DNA from: Myxococcota bacterium
Lineage (GTDB): Bacteria > Myxococcota_C > UBA6777
Reading direction: 5' to 3'
Length of the DNA stretch: 42,137 bases
NCBI GenBank assembly: GCA_963169055.1
Contig: CAUJFU010000113.1
Span: 1-42,137, forward strand
The notes beneath the pieces are model-generated. The model made no database searches and was not told where the DNA came from. It saw nothing but the letters and a program-made list of their open reading frames with translations. The position numbers were made by a program, and so were the translations under genes. Below, piece by piece: positions 7,033 through 14,856 of the stretch (position 1 is the stretch's first letter; each line of letters begins with the position of its first letter).

Positions 7033-8307
7033 TCAACGGCGGAACGGCAGAGTAGGCGAAGAAGTCGGCGGTGTAGAGACACCGCAGGCGGCTCCGCTAG
7101 AGGGGGTGGCGTCTGTACTGCAAGCCTGCCCTTCATTTCGAGGGGCCGCGTTGCTGGAGTGGAGGCTGGTGGGGCGAGAGGACGCAGGAGACAGCGGAGT
7201 CGAAGGCATCGGCAAAACACCCAAGCCACGGCACTGTTCGCCTGTGAGCAACGCAAGCGCCTGATGCAACGAAGCCCTTCGCTGATAACCAATCAATCGT
7301 GCGACTTCGTGCCCTTGGGGGTTGAAAAAGACAAAGGTTGGAACACCACGGATCTGATAACGTTGGGCAAGATGTTGATGCTCAGGGCGGCTGATATCGA
7401 TCTTGATCACTTCGACGCCTTTTTGGGGATCGTTGCACTCTTGCTCGACGCTCGCCACGATCGGGATCATTTGGCGGCAGATCGGACAATTCGACGAGAC
7501 GAATTCGACCATCCGAGGGCGTGTTTGTGCATTGGCGATCTGCGTGTTTGCGGTGTTTTGGATAGCTTGGCTGAGCGGGTTGGGACGAGACAGATCACGC
7601 GAAGCGGAAGGCGCGGATGCTGTAGGGGCTTGGAGCACACTAAACATGACGTAGATCCCGACTCCCGCAAGCAAAGCGCCTGTGCCTCGCTCGATCCGAG
7701 GTAGCCATTGCATAAATCGCCGTAGATACGGCAGCAACGTACCCGCCCCCAAAGAAGCCAACCACAACGGCGTCGCAAACCCCAACCCGTACAACAACAA
7801 AAACCACGCCCCCATCCAAGGATCGCTGGTTTTTGCAGCCGTGTACGTCAACACCGCCCCAAGGATCGGCCCCACACAAGGCGTCCATCCCAACGCAAAC
7901 ACAAAGCCCATCACAAAACTATTCAAAACTCCCGTTGATAGGCCCAAGCTGCGATCATCGATCCGTTTTTCGCGATTCAACAGATCAAGATGCAAGACCC
8001 CCAAAAACTTTAAACCAAACAAAAAGATCAGTAGCCCTCCCCCCAACGTCATCGCCTCGCGATGCGTCCCCAAAAAACGCCCCAACGCCGTAGCGCTCAA
8101 CCCCAACATCACGAAAACAATCAAGAATCCTAGCGAAAACAAAAACGTATGCCCAAATAACCGCCATCGCAATGAAGGCGCAGCATCCGCTCGATGCAAC
8201 GGCCCCCCCAACAACATCGAAAAATACACCGGTATCAACGGCAACACACACGGCGTCAAAAAAGTTAACAACCCCGCACCGTAGATCCCAAGTCCTTGTA
8301 CTTCCAT
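7033..8307 (-). CDS. CcdA/DsbD-like membrane protein fused to a thioredoxin domain
   Basis: A 424-residue protein. ATG 8307 has an AGGGA site upstream. Residues 1-225 are a six-helix CcdA/DsbD-type transmembrane electron-transfer domain with the two hallmark cysteines in LTPCVLPLIPVYFS (Cys20) and GWTPCVGPILG (Cys144). Residues about 262-355 are a thioredoxin fold with CPIC (274-277) and the cis-Pro motif GVPTFVFF. The last 60 residues are a Pro/Ser-rich tail with two more Cys. Known: such proteins pass electrons from cytoplasmic thioredoxin to periplasmic thiol proteins or to cytochrome c assembly. The order lacks the N-terminal DsbD domain, so this is a short DsbD/ScsB-like form. It lies next to Cys-rich secreted products, which may be clients (inference). 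The annotation is secure; the partner is unknown. Confidence 0.93.
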   Translation of the reverse strand: MEVQGLGIYGAGLLTFLTPCVLPLIPVYFSMLLGGPLHRADAAPSLRWRLFGHTFLFSLGFLIVFVMLGLSATALGRFLGTHREAMTLGGGLLIFLFGLKFLGVLHLDLLNREKRIDDRSLGLSTGVLNSFVMGFVFALGWTPCVGPILGAVLTYTAAKTSDPWMGAWFLLLYGLGFATPLWLASLGAGTLLPYLRRFMQWLPRIERGTGALLAGVGIYVMFSVLQAPTASAPSASRDLSRPNPLSQAIQNTANTQIANAQTRPRMVEFVSSNCPICRQMIPIVASVEQECNDPQKGVEVIKIDISRPEHQHLAQRYQIRGVPTFVFFNPQGHEVARLIGYQRRASLHQALALLTGEQCRGLGVLPMPSTPLSPASSRPTSLHSSNAAPRNEGQACSTDATPSSGAACGVSTPPTSSPTLPFRR

Positions 8308-8341
8308 TGCTTTTCCCTTCCGAACGCTTGAGAACAGGATT

Positions 8342-8377
8342 GGCAGCCTGCGATCACAAGCCTGTGATCTCGCTGCC
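8342..8377 (-). promoter_or_regulatory. Long hairpin between the DnaC-like and CcdA-thioredoxin genes
   Basis: Inner stem GATCACA/TGTGATC (8352-8358 with 8363-8369, loop AGCC) inside an outer stem GGCAG/CTGCC (8342-8346 with 8373-8377). On the minus strand it lies 35-70 bases before the ATG at 8307. It could be a leader structure or the terminator of the upstream gene; no clear T-run follows it on that strand. Confidence 0.45.
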
Positions 8378-8496
8378 CCGTCTCTTTTGTTGCGCTGTAA
8401 AGAGTCCACAACGCCCCAAAGAGTCACGCGACGATCTTCGCTATCGATCAACGTCACTTGTTCTTGAGGTCGGATAGCTCGAAGGGAAAGGAAGAT

Positions 8497-9630
8497 TCAG
8501 GGTTTTTGAAGTATTTGACGGTAGTCATTGCCGCGAACAAAAAAGATGCGGCACATCTCATGGAGGCGGGAATAGATGCGATCACCGACGCGATCACGAA
8601 GTGTATCGCGGCTGAGGAATTCTTCGCTGTCGATGTGTCCACGCCCTCGGCTGCGTTCACGCAGGGTGGTTTCAGGATCGAGCGTGTAGTTGGTGGTGAT
8701 CAGCGTGGTGCGACCAGCGTTGTAGCGGCAAGAGATCAAAGTGTCGATGATGCCGAGTTCCCACTTGCTATTGCGGCCTTTGCCGAGATCATCGAGCAAA
8801 AGGACATCGATATCGATCAGCGGTTGAAGGATGTGCTGTTCGGGGATATCGCGGGTGTAGCCGTCGCGCATATCCGAAAGCAAAAGTCCAAAGTCTTGGA
8901 AACGACAAGCGATCCCGCGTTCGAGGATCAAGTTGCGCAAAAAGCCGACCATCAGGTGCGTTTTGCCAACACCGGGCGACCCCATCAACAAAACGCCCGC
9001 ATCACCCGGCTTGAAAGAGCGATTGGTGGTCGGATCGTAATAAAGTTTGTAAAAGTGAGCGCGGGCTTTGGCTTGGCTGTCGTCGTTTGGGGCGAAGGCA
9101 TCGAGCGTTTTGTCTGCAAAACGCGACGGGATATGCGCCGCACGATAAAGCTCCATCCGTCGGGCGAGTTTGCGACAATCACAGGTCTTCCACGCACGGT
9201 TGCCGCTTTCAAGTGAGATCATGCTGCCCCCCTCTCCGTTGCATTGGGGGCAGATCTCCGTTTGGCAGCTACAGAGCTTGACATCTGCTTGGGATTCGGC
9301 AGCAAACGTCAAGTAGCCTTTCCATTCGCAACGTGGGCAGTTTCCAAAGAATTTGTTTTCTTCGACGGGCTTTTGTGCGGGACTGGCTTTGACGCTGACG
9401 CGGTAAAAGCTCGTGGGTTGTCCTTGAACACGTGCGCGAGGAAGCTCACGCGAAGCTTCCGCGATCTGAGGCTCATCAGAGGCCGATGGTTCGGCGTTTT
9501 TTGGATCGTGCGACGGATCTTCTTTGGTTTCGGGAAACACGATCTGTTGGGGAACGATCTTTTGGTTTGTGCGTGTGCGGTAGGGGCTACGTGCAGGAAG
9601 TTCGTAGCGATTCAAGGGATTGTTGGACAT
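8497..9630 (-). CDS. DnaC/DnaI-like AAA+ ATPase with DnaJ-type zinc-binding region
   Basis: A 377-residue protein, ATG 9630 with GGAG about 10 bases upstream. Residues 1-90 are low-complexity and basic/acidic. Residues 98-152 hold four Cys pairs: CPRC (98), CSC (120), CPQCNGEGG (127, the CxxCxGxG of DnaJ) and CDC (150). Residues about 190-375 are the helicase-loader AAA+ domain: Walker A GSPGVGKTH (217), Walker B LLLDDLG (277), sensor-like TTNY, and the typical end GDRIYSRLHEMC. Known: DnaC, DnaI and IstB proteins load helicases or help transposases. No transposase is nearby, so a chromosomal helicase-loader role is more likely than IstB. The zinc region may recruit DNA or a partner. Neighbours are unrelated membrane genes, and there are 120 bp before the next upstream gene. 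Confidence 0.88.
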   Translation of the reverse strand: MSNNPLNRYELPARSPYRTRTNQKIVPQQIVFPETKEDPSHDPKNAEPSASDEPQIAEASRELPRARVQGQPTSFYRVSVKASPAQKPVEENKFFGNCPRCEWKGYLTFAAESQADVKLCSCQTEICPQCNGEGGSMISLESGNRAWKTCDCRKLARRMELYRAAHIPSRFADKTLDAFAPNDDSQAKARAHFYKLYYDPTTNRSFKPGDAGVLLMGSPGVGKTHLMVGFLRNLILERGIACRFQDFGLLLSDMRDGYTRDIPEQHILQPLIDIDVLLLDDLGKGRNSKWELGIIDTLISCRYNAGRTTLITTNYTLDPETTLRERSRGRGHIDSEEFLSRDTLRDRVGDRIYSRLHEMCRIFFVRGNDYRQILQKP

Positions 9631-9750
9631 CGTGGTCGGTCTCCATACGCGACCCCCAAAGTATCGCCGCCGATCAGGGGTGTCAAAGGGAGGCGGGAGA
9701 GAAATGTGACAATCCGAAGACAAGACGGGGAGTTGAGCGAAAAGGCCGAA

Positions 9751-11403
9751 TTATGCGGGAGAATGGCGTCGGAAGGCGGCGAAGAGGAAAACCGCCCCGA
9801 TGGCTGCGAGAAGCAAAGAAAGCGTGATAGGGATCACTTGGGAAGGCGGAGGCGGGAGTTCTTCGCCCACGCGCAGGATCATGCTGTGTTCGGGGAAACG
9901 CACGCCTAGTTTTTGAAGGGCAGGGATCTTGTTGACGTTGATATTTTCGCCGGGTAATTCGAGTTCAAGCGGCCCTGATGGACGCAAACGCAAGGTCTTG
10001 AGAAGACCTGTGTAGGTGCGCGCTGCGGGGGCGTGATTCGGATCTTGGAGGTCGTCTTGCCAAACGGGTAAGCGCGTTGTGCGGTCGGGTTCTTCGGGGT
10101 TTGTGACCACATCCTTCCATTCTTTTAAGATCTGCGATGCTTGTACAGGCGCAAGGATCAAAAGCTGGCGATGTTCGCGATCCGCAAATAACGCATAGGG
10201 TTCGACTTTTTGGGTCTTTGGATCTTGGACGGAGATGATCGCAAAAGTCATCCGATCAGGTCGCACGGCGATCTGTGCGATCCGAGGCGATGTGATGATC
10301 TTGTTCGAGACTTCGGCGGCTTGCGTGATCTGAGGAGAGGATGGTGCTGGAGTTCCGCCTGAAAAAAACAGCGCATAACCGAGCCACAAAAGACCGAACA
10401 AGAGGAGCGATCCACCCGACGCCACCATCCCAAGATGCGGACCCGTTGCAAGCGGAGCCGCCACTTCCTCCTCGATATCGTCTTCCCACGCTTCGGGCGC
10501 AGGGATCGATGGCGGAGTGGTTCGTACAGAAGAAGAGGCCGACACTTTTTTCCCGACAGGCTGCGCAGTTCGAGCAGAAGAATCCGACAACAACCCCGAA
10601 TCATCGGTCTTTGTAGTCGAAGACGCCAACGAGTCAGGGGCTGCTTTGGTGGGTGGCTCTGCTTTGGTGGGTGGCTCTGCTTTGGTGGGTGGCTCTGCTT
10701 TGATTGGAGGGACTACTTTGGGGGATGGCTCCGATTTGCTAGATGGGGCTGCTTTGGCTGATGGCTCTGCTTTGCTAGATGGGGCTGATTTGGTGGGTTT
10801 GTTGCTGCGTTGTTGTGCAAACAAGGTGAGGATGCGAGATTCCTCACAAGGTCGGATCTGCATAAACCCCAGATCGACGAGAAGATCGCGAAGATCGGCG
10901 GGAGGTGCAAACATGACTTCGAGGACAAAAGAAGGCTGTTTTTTGGGATAACGCTTACGAAAGGCGGAAGACGTGGTGTAGGCGATGGCGGTCTGGACGC
11001 GCTCACGGAGTTGGCGCATCAAAAAAGGGTCGGCCTCCCAATCCAAGGGTTGGATCAAGATGATCTCTGCGAGCGTACCGCTTTCTTGGACGCGATCGAT
11101 GGCGGCGGGAGGGCCTTCTTCTTCGGGATCAAAGGGTCGAAGTTCGATGCCCTCGGTGACCAACCAACGGCGGATCTCAGGGGGAGGAGCGAACATGGTT
11201 TCGAGGATGATCTGTGCGGAGTGTGCGCGATGTTGGATGCGAAACTGCGGATCGGCGAGCTGTTCTTGCTGCTTTGAGACCCGCTCTCGCAGAGATTTGA
11301 CAAGCCTAGGATCCGTCTCCCACTCTTTGGGTTGGAGAAAGACAAGCTCAATTCCACCGTCTTGTGCGCGCTGAATACGATCGGCTTGGGCATTGGAGGC
11401 CAT
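9751..11403 (-). CDS. Unknown membrane protein with duplicated N-terminal domain and KAEPPT repeats
   Basis: A 550-residue protein not recognised by family. ATG 11403 has CGGAG 6 bases upstream. Residues about 17-92 and 112-187 are two copies of one domain. Shared landmarks are LQPKEWETDP/IQPLDWEADP, LRERV, and ETMFAPPPEIR/EVMFAPPADLR. Residues about 195-300 are a Lys/Pro/Ser/Ala-rich linker, including three exact KAEPPT copies. A membrane helix lies at about 327-348. A presumably extracytoplasmic region of about 180 residues follows, then a second helix at about 524-544 and a short basic tail. The duplicated domain would be cytoplasmic. It is translated just after the gene ending at 11430 (26-base gap), so the two are very probably one operon and may form one complex. 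Confidence 0.8.
   Translation of the reverse strand: MASNAQADRIQRAQDGGIELVFLQPKEWETDPRLVKSLRERVSKQQEQLADPQFRIQHRAHSAQIILETMFAPPPEIRRWLVTEGIELRPFDPEEEGPPAAIDRVQESGTLAEIILIQPLDWEADPFLMRQLRERVQTAIAYTTSSAFRKRYPKKQPSFVLEVMFAPPADLRDLLVDLGFMQIRPCEESRILTLFAQQRSNKPTKSAPSSKAEPSAKAAPSSKSEPSPKVVPPIKAEPPTKAEPPTKAEPPTKAAPDSLASSTTKTDDSGLLSDSSARTAQPVGKKVSASSSVRTTPPSIPAPEAWEDDIEEEVAAPLATGPHLGMVASGGSLLLFGLLWLGYALFFSGGTPAPSSPQITQAAEVSNKIITSPRIAQIAVRPDRMTFAIISVQDPKTQKVEPYALFADREHRQLLILAPVQASQILKEWKDVVTNPEEPDRTTRLPVWQDDLQDPNHAPAARTYTGLLKTLRLRPSGPLELELPGENINVNKIPALQKLGVRFPEHSMILRVGEELPPPPSQVIPITLSLLLAAIGAVFLFAAFRRHSPA
10643..10696. repeat. 18-bp in-gene tandem repeat, three perfect copies
   Basis: Units 10643-10660, 10661-10678 and 10679-10696 are identical and encode KAEPPT on the minus strand. 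They are flanked by degenerate copies and could change copy number without breaking the frame. Confidence 0.93.
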
Positions 11404-11429
11404 CACAAACTCCGAATAATAGGGGGGTT

Positions 11430-12254
11430 CTACTGACGCAACTCTTCTTGAAGAACGTGCATTCCTTCGCGCACTTCGCGAAACAACCAAGCGGCTTTGG
11501 AAAAAAACTCGGAAAAGACCTTGTGTTGGCGCTTATGAAGTTCAAGCATCTGCGTGCTTGCGCGTCGAAATGACCTTGAGATCTCGTCATCCCCACGCAG
11601 TGGGCATTGTTTTAACAACACATCCATCCGATGCTGCCAATCACGCGACCAGTCTTGCCAAGCCGCCAGATAATAACGATTCCCCCGACGCACCCGAAAC
11701 CACAAGTTTTTCGATTCTTGTTCCATCTCTTGATCAAGTCTTCGCAGGCGCGCCACACAGGTGCGCAATCGATGAGGAGGCATCACATAGCCCTTGCGTG
11801 CGGTGTTTTCGATGGGGATCCAAACTTGTGGTGGTGCATGAACAGACCGATAGATCGAGACAAAGATCGAGATCACCACCACTCCTGCAAACAGTCCAAA
11901 ACAGATCAACGCCACCAAACGCCCGAACCGTTGTGCTTCTTTCAAAGCGATCTGCTCGGGATCTAGGGATTCTTCGACCTTTTTTTCTTGCCCCGCTTGC
12001 CAAGGGAAATACACCTCTTTGATCGGAGAGGCTGCGCTGTTTTTCGTGGAGGCTGCTTCTTGTGCTGCCTCGGGCGTCGCTTCGGCCCTTTCTTCGAGGG
12101 CTGCTTCGCTGCTTTTTTGGAAAGATGCTTCGCTGCTCTCTTCACGAGCAACAGATCCGCTGTGAAGCGTTAGGGCCGTATTTTCCGCGCCTTCAGCGGT
12201 AGGCCGCTCGGAGGCGTGTGGCGTGGATGGTGTAGACGGCTTTTGTTGCGGCAT
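11430..12254 (-). CDS. Unknown single-pass membrane protein, partner of the downstream gene
   Basis: A 274-residue protein with no family I recognise. ATG 12254 has GGAG 10 bases upstream, and the region before it is repeat-rich and looks non-coding. Residues 1-75 are Ala/Glu/Ser-rich and probably disordered, ending with a short segment SPIKEVYFPWQ. One membrane helix lies at about 111-134. The C-terminal 140 residues are strongly basic with many Trp, Tyr and Arg (WFRVRRGNRYYLAAWQDW) and predicted mostly helical. It is first in a two-gene unit with the next gene (gap 26 bases). Both products combine a low-complexity stretch with membrane helices, which suggests one membrane assembly. Function is unknown. 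Confidence 0.78.
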   Translation of the reverse strand: MPQQKPSTPSTPHASERPTAEGAENTALTLHSGSVAREESSEASFQKSSEAALEERAEATPEAAQEAASTKNSAASPIKEVYFPWQAGQEKKVEESLDPEQIALKEAQRFGRLVALICFGLFAGVVVISIFVSIYRSVHAPPQVWIPIENTARKGYVMPPHRLRTCVARLRRLDQEMEQESKNLWFRVRRGNRYYLAAWQDWSRDWQHRMDVLLKQCPLRGDDEISRSFRRASTQMLELHKRQHKVFSEFFSKAAWLFREVREGMHVLQEELRQ

Positions 12255-12605
12255 CGCGTTCGATCTCCTGCATAGAAAACACTTCACCAGAACGAAAAGG
12301 TGGATGGCCCCTGCCTTGCGAAAAAACGCACACAAGCTAACGCAGATCCGAGCCGTTGGGAAGAGCCATCGCAGCCCTCCACGCCACAGAGGATCGGCAT
12401 CGGTCATTGTCGTCGTGTGGTGGACGGCGAAGCGGTCGATGGGAACGCCCCCACACCAGAGAGGATCGGCGTCGGCCATTGTTGTGGGGTGGCCCTCTCA
12501 AAGCCACTCCGCAGCACACGCCCGATTAGCGAGGCGCTGCGTTTGGTAGGGATAGAAGTCCTACAGGGATATCGACGTGATCACGGACGCACAAGATACA
12601 CCCGA
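12255..12605. other. 351-bp intergenic region with short direct repeats
   Basis: No gene-like frame is convincing here. The stretch carries a 26-bp direct repeat 72 bp apart and a 12-bp repeat 80 bp apart, listed separately. It is the upstream region of the unknown membrane pair and the downstream region of the metallophosphoesterase gene. Confidence 0.6.
12388..12485. repeat. 26-bp imperfect direct repeat
   Basis: 12388-12413 and 12460-12485 share AGAGGATCGGC and CATTGT with three substitutions, at an offset of 72 bp. Confidence 0.85.
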
Positions 12606-12612
12606 TTAGCGA
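12521..12612. repeat. 12-bp direct repeat reaching a stop codon
   Basis: CCCGATTAGCGA occurs at 12521-12532 and 12601-12612. The second copy contains the TAA stop (minus strand) of the metallophosphoesterase gene. The pair may be a remnant of a duplication. Confidence 0.8.
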
Positions 12613-13775
12613 AGAGGGCGCATCATCGGGAGTTTCAAGTGAGTTCGGCGATCCGAAGGTTGGCCGTGTAGAAAAGCGATCAGCGCGTTGGGATCGTTGG
12701 GTTTGTCAGGCGGATACCAAAAGGCATCTTGGCGGGCAGCTTGCGCGATCTGCGCGATCAAGACAGGCCAAGGCAGCCCGAGCGAATAGATCTGCAAGAG
12801 GTGGCCGCTCGCATCAAGATCGAGGATGCGGATCTGCGAAGGGTAGCTACACGCGCCCGAAGTGACGATCTCCGTCACCGGCCACGAGGGATGCTTTTGA
12901 ACACGTTGGATATGGTGATGCCCCGTCAGAACCAAAGGAACTTGATAATCCACCATCAACTGGAGGATGGCGTCTGCGTTGTCCGTATGAAAGTTTCGCC
13001 ACAGATGCCCTGAATCCTCGCGATTTGCGGGGTGATGGGGGATCAGCGTGTGGTGGATCATCAAAAAGATCTGCTTCTTGCCTGCGTGGCGTTGTAGCGT
13101 CTGCTTGAGCCACGCAACTTGCGCATCATCCACACGGCCATTCCATGTACTACGCAACGCGCCATCTGGCGTGTCCGAGCTATTCAGGCCGATCACCATC
13201 AGACCGTTCGTCACTTCGTGCGCATAATACGGCAAAGCGCTGTCGTATCCGCCGATCCTGCCGCGATACGCCGCAACCACCTCTGGGACGCCCCAATTTT
13301 CTTTGGGCATCCACACTTTCTGCACGTCGTGATTGCCGGGAACGACGAGCGTTGGAAACGGCAGAGCCTTCAACATCCGCAACATCGCAGCATGGTTCCA
13401 AGGCTCCGAATCTCGTGTCATATCCCCCGGCAACAACAACAAATCAACCTTTCGCCCCGTCAATCGGCCCATTTGATGCAGCGTTCGTAGGTGATGCCCC
13501 ACGATCCAAGGCGCAAACCGCAGCGCTTTAAAATCCAAACTCTGATCGCGCAACGCAAAGTGTGGATCGGTCATCACCCCGATCCGATAACGCACTTTTT
13601 TGGGATCGACCTGCATCAACGCTTGAAGATCATCTGCCAAAGCCAACCCCTCCGTCGATGGAAGACCCCGTCCTGCCGGGCGAGTCGTCTGTCCCCAGAC
13701 TTCTCCACCCATCCCCCCAACCGCCCCTGTCACCGCTCCCCACAAAACGTTCCGCAAAAACTCCCGACGTTCCAT
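12606..13775 (-). CDS. Tat-exported calcineurin-like metallophosphoesterase
   Basis: A 389-residue protein. ATG 13775 follows AAGGAGC by about 10 bases. The N-terminus MERREFLRN followed by a Gly/Ala-rich hydrophobic stretch is a twin-arginine signal, so the protein is exported folded. All five metal-site motifs of the family are intact: TDPHFA (about 70), LPGDMTRD (about 117), PGNHDVQ (about 147), MIHHTLIPH, and TGHHHIQ. The pattern is that of the CpdA/class III phosphodiesterase group. Known members hydrolyse cyclic nucleotides, phosphodiesters or phospholipid head groups; the substrate here is not shown. The gene begins 23 bp after the methyltransferase gene on the same strand, so the two are probably co-transcribed. 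It contrasts with the degraded metal site of the gene at 2074. Confidence 0.9.
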   Translation of the reverse strand: MERREFLRNVLWGAVTGAVGGMGGEVWGQTTRPAGRGLPSTEGLALADDLQALMQVDPKKVRYRIGVMTDPHFALRDQSLDFKALRFAPWIVGHHLRTLHQMGRLTGRKVDLLLLPGDMTRDSEPWNHAAMLRMLKALPFPTLVVPGNHDVQKVWMPKENWGVPEVVAAYRGRIGGYDSALPYYAHEVTNGLMVIGLNSSDTPDGALRSTWNGRVDDAQVAWLKQTLQRHAGKKQIFLMIHHTLIPHHPANREDSGHLWRNFHTDNADAILQLMVDYQVPLVLTGHHHIQRVQKHPSWPVTEIVTSGACSYPSQIRILDLDASGHLLQIYSLGLPWPVLIAQIAQAARQDAFWYPPDKPNDPNALIAFLHGQPSDRRTHLKLPMMRPLR

Positions 13776-13798
13776 CACTTCCGACGCTCCTTGTGGAT

Positions 13799-14671
13799 TC
13801 ACCACCCAAGCCAAGCCCACGGATCACCCCGTAGCAACGCCTCGATCGTTTGGGTATACACACGATGCTCACGATACAACACACAACGCGAAAAAGTCGG
13901 AGATTGTGCCGATCTCTGCGCCCCCGCAGCCTCCGAAGAAGCATCCACCGCCTCACCCGAAACACCGACACAAGCCTCGATCAAGACCAATTCTGCGGGG
14001 GCCTCTTCAAAGGGATGCACCGAACGGATATGCGAAACGTTCCATCCAAGGCAATCAAAAACGCGCAGCAGCCGAGCCGATTGCTTTGCAGGAAACACCC
14101 ACAACGACACCCCCCCTACACACAACATCGACTTTGCGGTCGCAACGATATCTGCAAGCTCTCCGTGAATCTCGTGGCGCGCCGCAGCACGCTCAGGATG
14201 ACGGCTGACATCCCCCGCTGCCACGGGCTGATACGGTGGATTGCAGGTGAGCAGATCGACCGATCGTGCAGGCCGCCATGCGCGCAGATCTGTATGCACG
14301 AGGGAGATCACTCCGTCACGCTGATTGGCCCGTAGATTCGCCCGCGCCAAAGAGATCATCGACGCCTGCACCTCTACCGCCGACCACCCTTCAAAGATCC
14401 CCAACATCTGCAAGGGACGGGCTTCTGCAACACGATCTGCGAGATGCAACGCTGCCAACGGCACCACACCGCTCCCCGCACAAAGATCGACCGCACAAAT
14501 CGACCGATGGATGCGGTTTTGCAACAACAACGCTCGTTCCACAGCAAATGCCGCCAACAACACCGCATCGATCGAAAAGCGATACCCTTTTTGATGCTGA
14601 AAGATCGTCACAGCGCGGCCAAAGATCCCATCCTCCGAGATCGGCCAATCTTCATACAACGGCACAACCAA
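13799..14671 (-). CDS. TrmN6/YfiC-like SAM-dependent N6-adenine methyltransferase
   Basis: A protein of about 290 residues resembling tRNA1(Val) adenine-37 N6-methyltransferase. Landmarks are YRFSIDAVLLAAF (about 32-42), the SAM loop DLCAGSGVV (about 62-70) and the catalytic NPPY (about 144-147). A C-terminal stretch HPFEEAPAELVLIEA is also seen in the group. No ATG fits. I prefer TTG 14671, preceded by GAGG at 7 bases. An upstream in-frame TTG at 14776 is less likely because the extension would read through candidate promoters. The tail after about residue 240 is Ser/Ala-rich. Known: the family methylates A37 of tRNA1(Val) or related RNA. The gene leads a two-gene unit with the metallophosphoesterase. 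The target is inferred from similarity only. Confidence 0.83.
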   Translation of the reverse strand: MVVPLYEDWPISEDGIFGRAVTIFQHQKGYRFSIDAVLLAAFAVERALLLQNRIHRSICAVDLCAGSGVVPLAALHLADRVAEARPLQMLGIFEGWSAVEVQASMISLARANLRANQRDGVISLVHTDLRAWRPARSVDLLTCNPPYQPVAAGDVSRHPERAAARHEIHGELADIVATAKSMLCVGGVSLWVFPAKQSARLLRVFDCLGWNVSHIRSVHPFEEAPAELVLIEACVGVSGEAVDASSEAAGAQRSAQSPTFSRCVLYREHRVYTQTIEALLRGDPWAWLGW

Positions 14672-14726
14672 ACCATCACCTCTATGACTTCGGATAAGTC
14701 TTCCGCCAAGAACGGCCTGAACCCTC

Positions 14727-14755
14727 TTGGCGAAGAGCGAAAGATATCCTATAGT
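14727..14755 (+). promoter_or_regulatory. Candidate sigma-70 promoter for the 14857 gene
   Basis: TTGGCG (14727-14732), 17 bp, TATAGT (14750-14755). It lies about 100 bases before the ATG and shares its -10 with an opposing candidate promoter. Confidence 0.5.
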
Positions 14756-14776
14756 CGGCGCGTTCGCAAGCCACAA
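14748..14776 (-). promoter_or_regulatory. Candidate opposing promoter for the TrmN6-like gene
   Basis: On the minus strand TTGTGG (14776-14771), 17 bp, TATAGG (14753-14748). The palindromic core CTATAG is used by both strands, so the two promoters would exclude each other. Confidence 0.4.
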
Positions 14777-14856
14777 GTGGCGGATGGAAGCGACGCAGCC
14801 AACAAGAAAAGACGTGTCACGACACCGACGATAGATACGAGAGGATCAAAAGAAAG

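Noticed and set aside
8458-9216. Plus-strand frame of 252 codons opposite the DnaC-like gene
   Set aside because: Shadow of the ATPase gene, whose Walker motifs fix the true strand.
8497-9630. IstB helper of an IS21-type element
   Set aside because: No istA, no terminal inverted repeats, and an N-terminal zinc region not typical of IstB.
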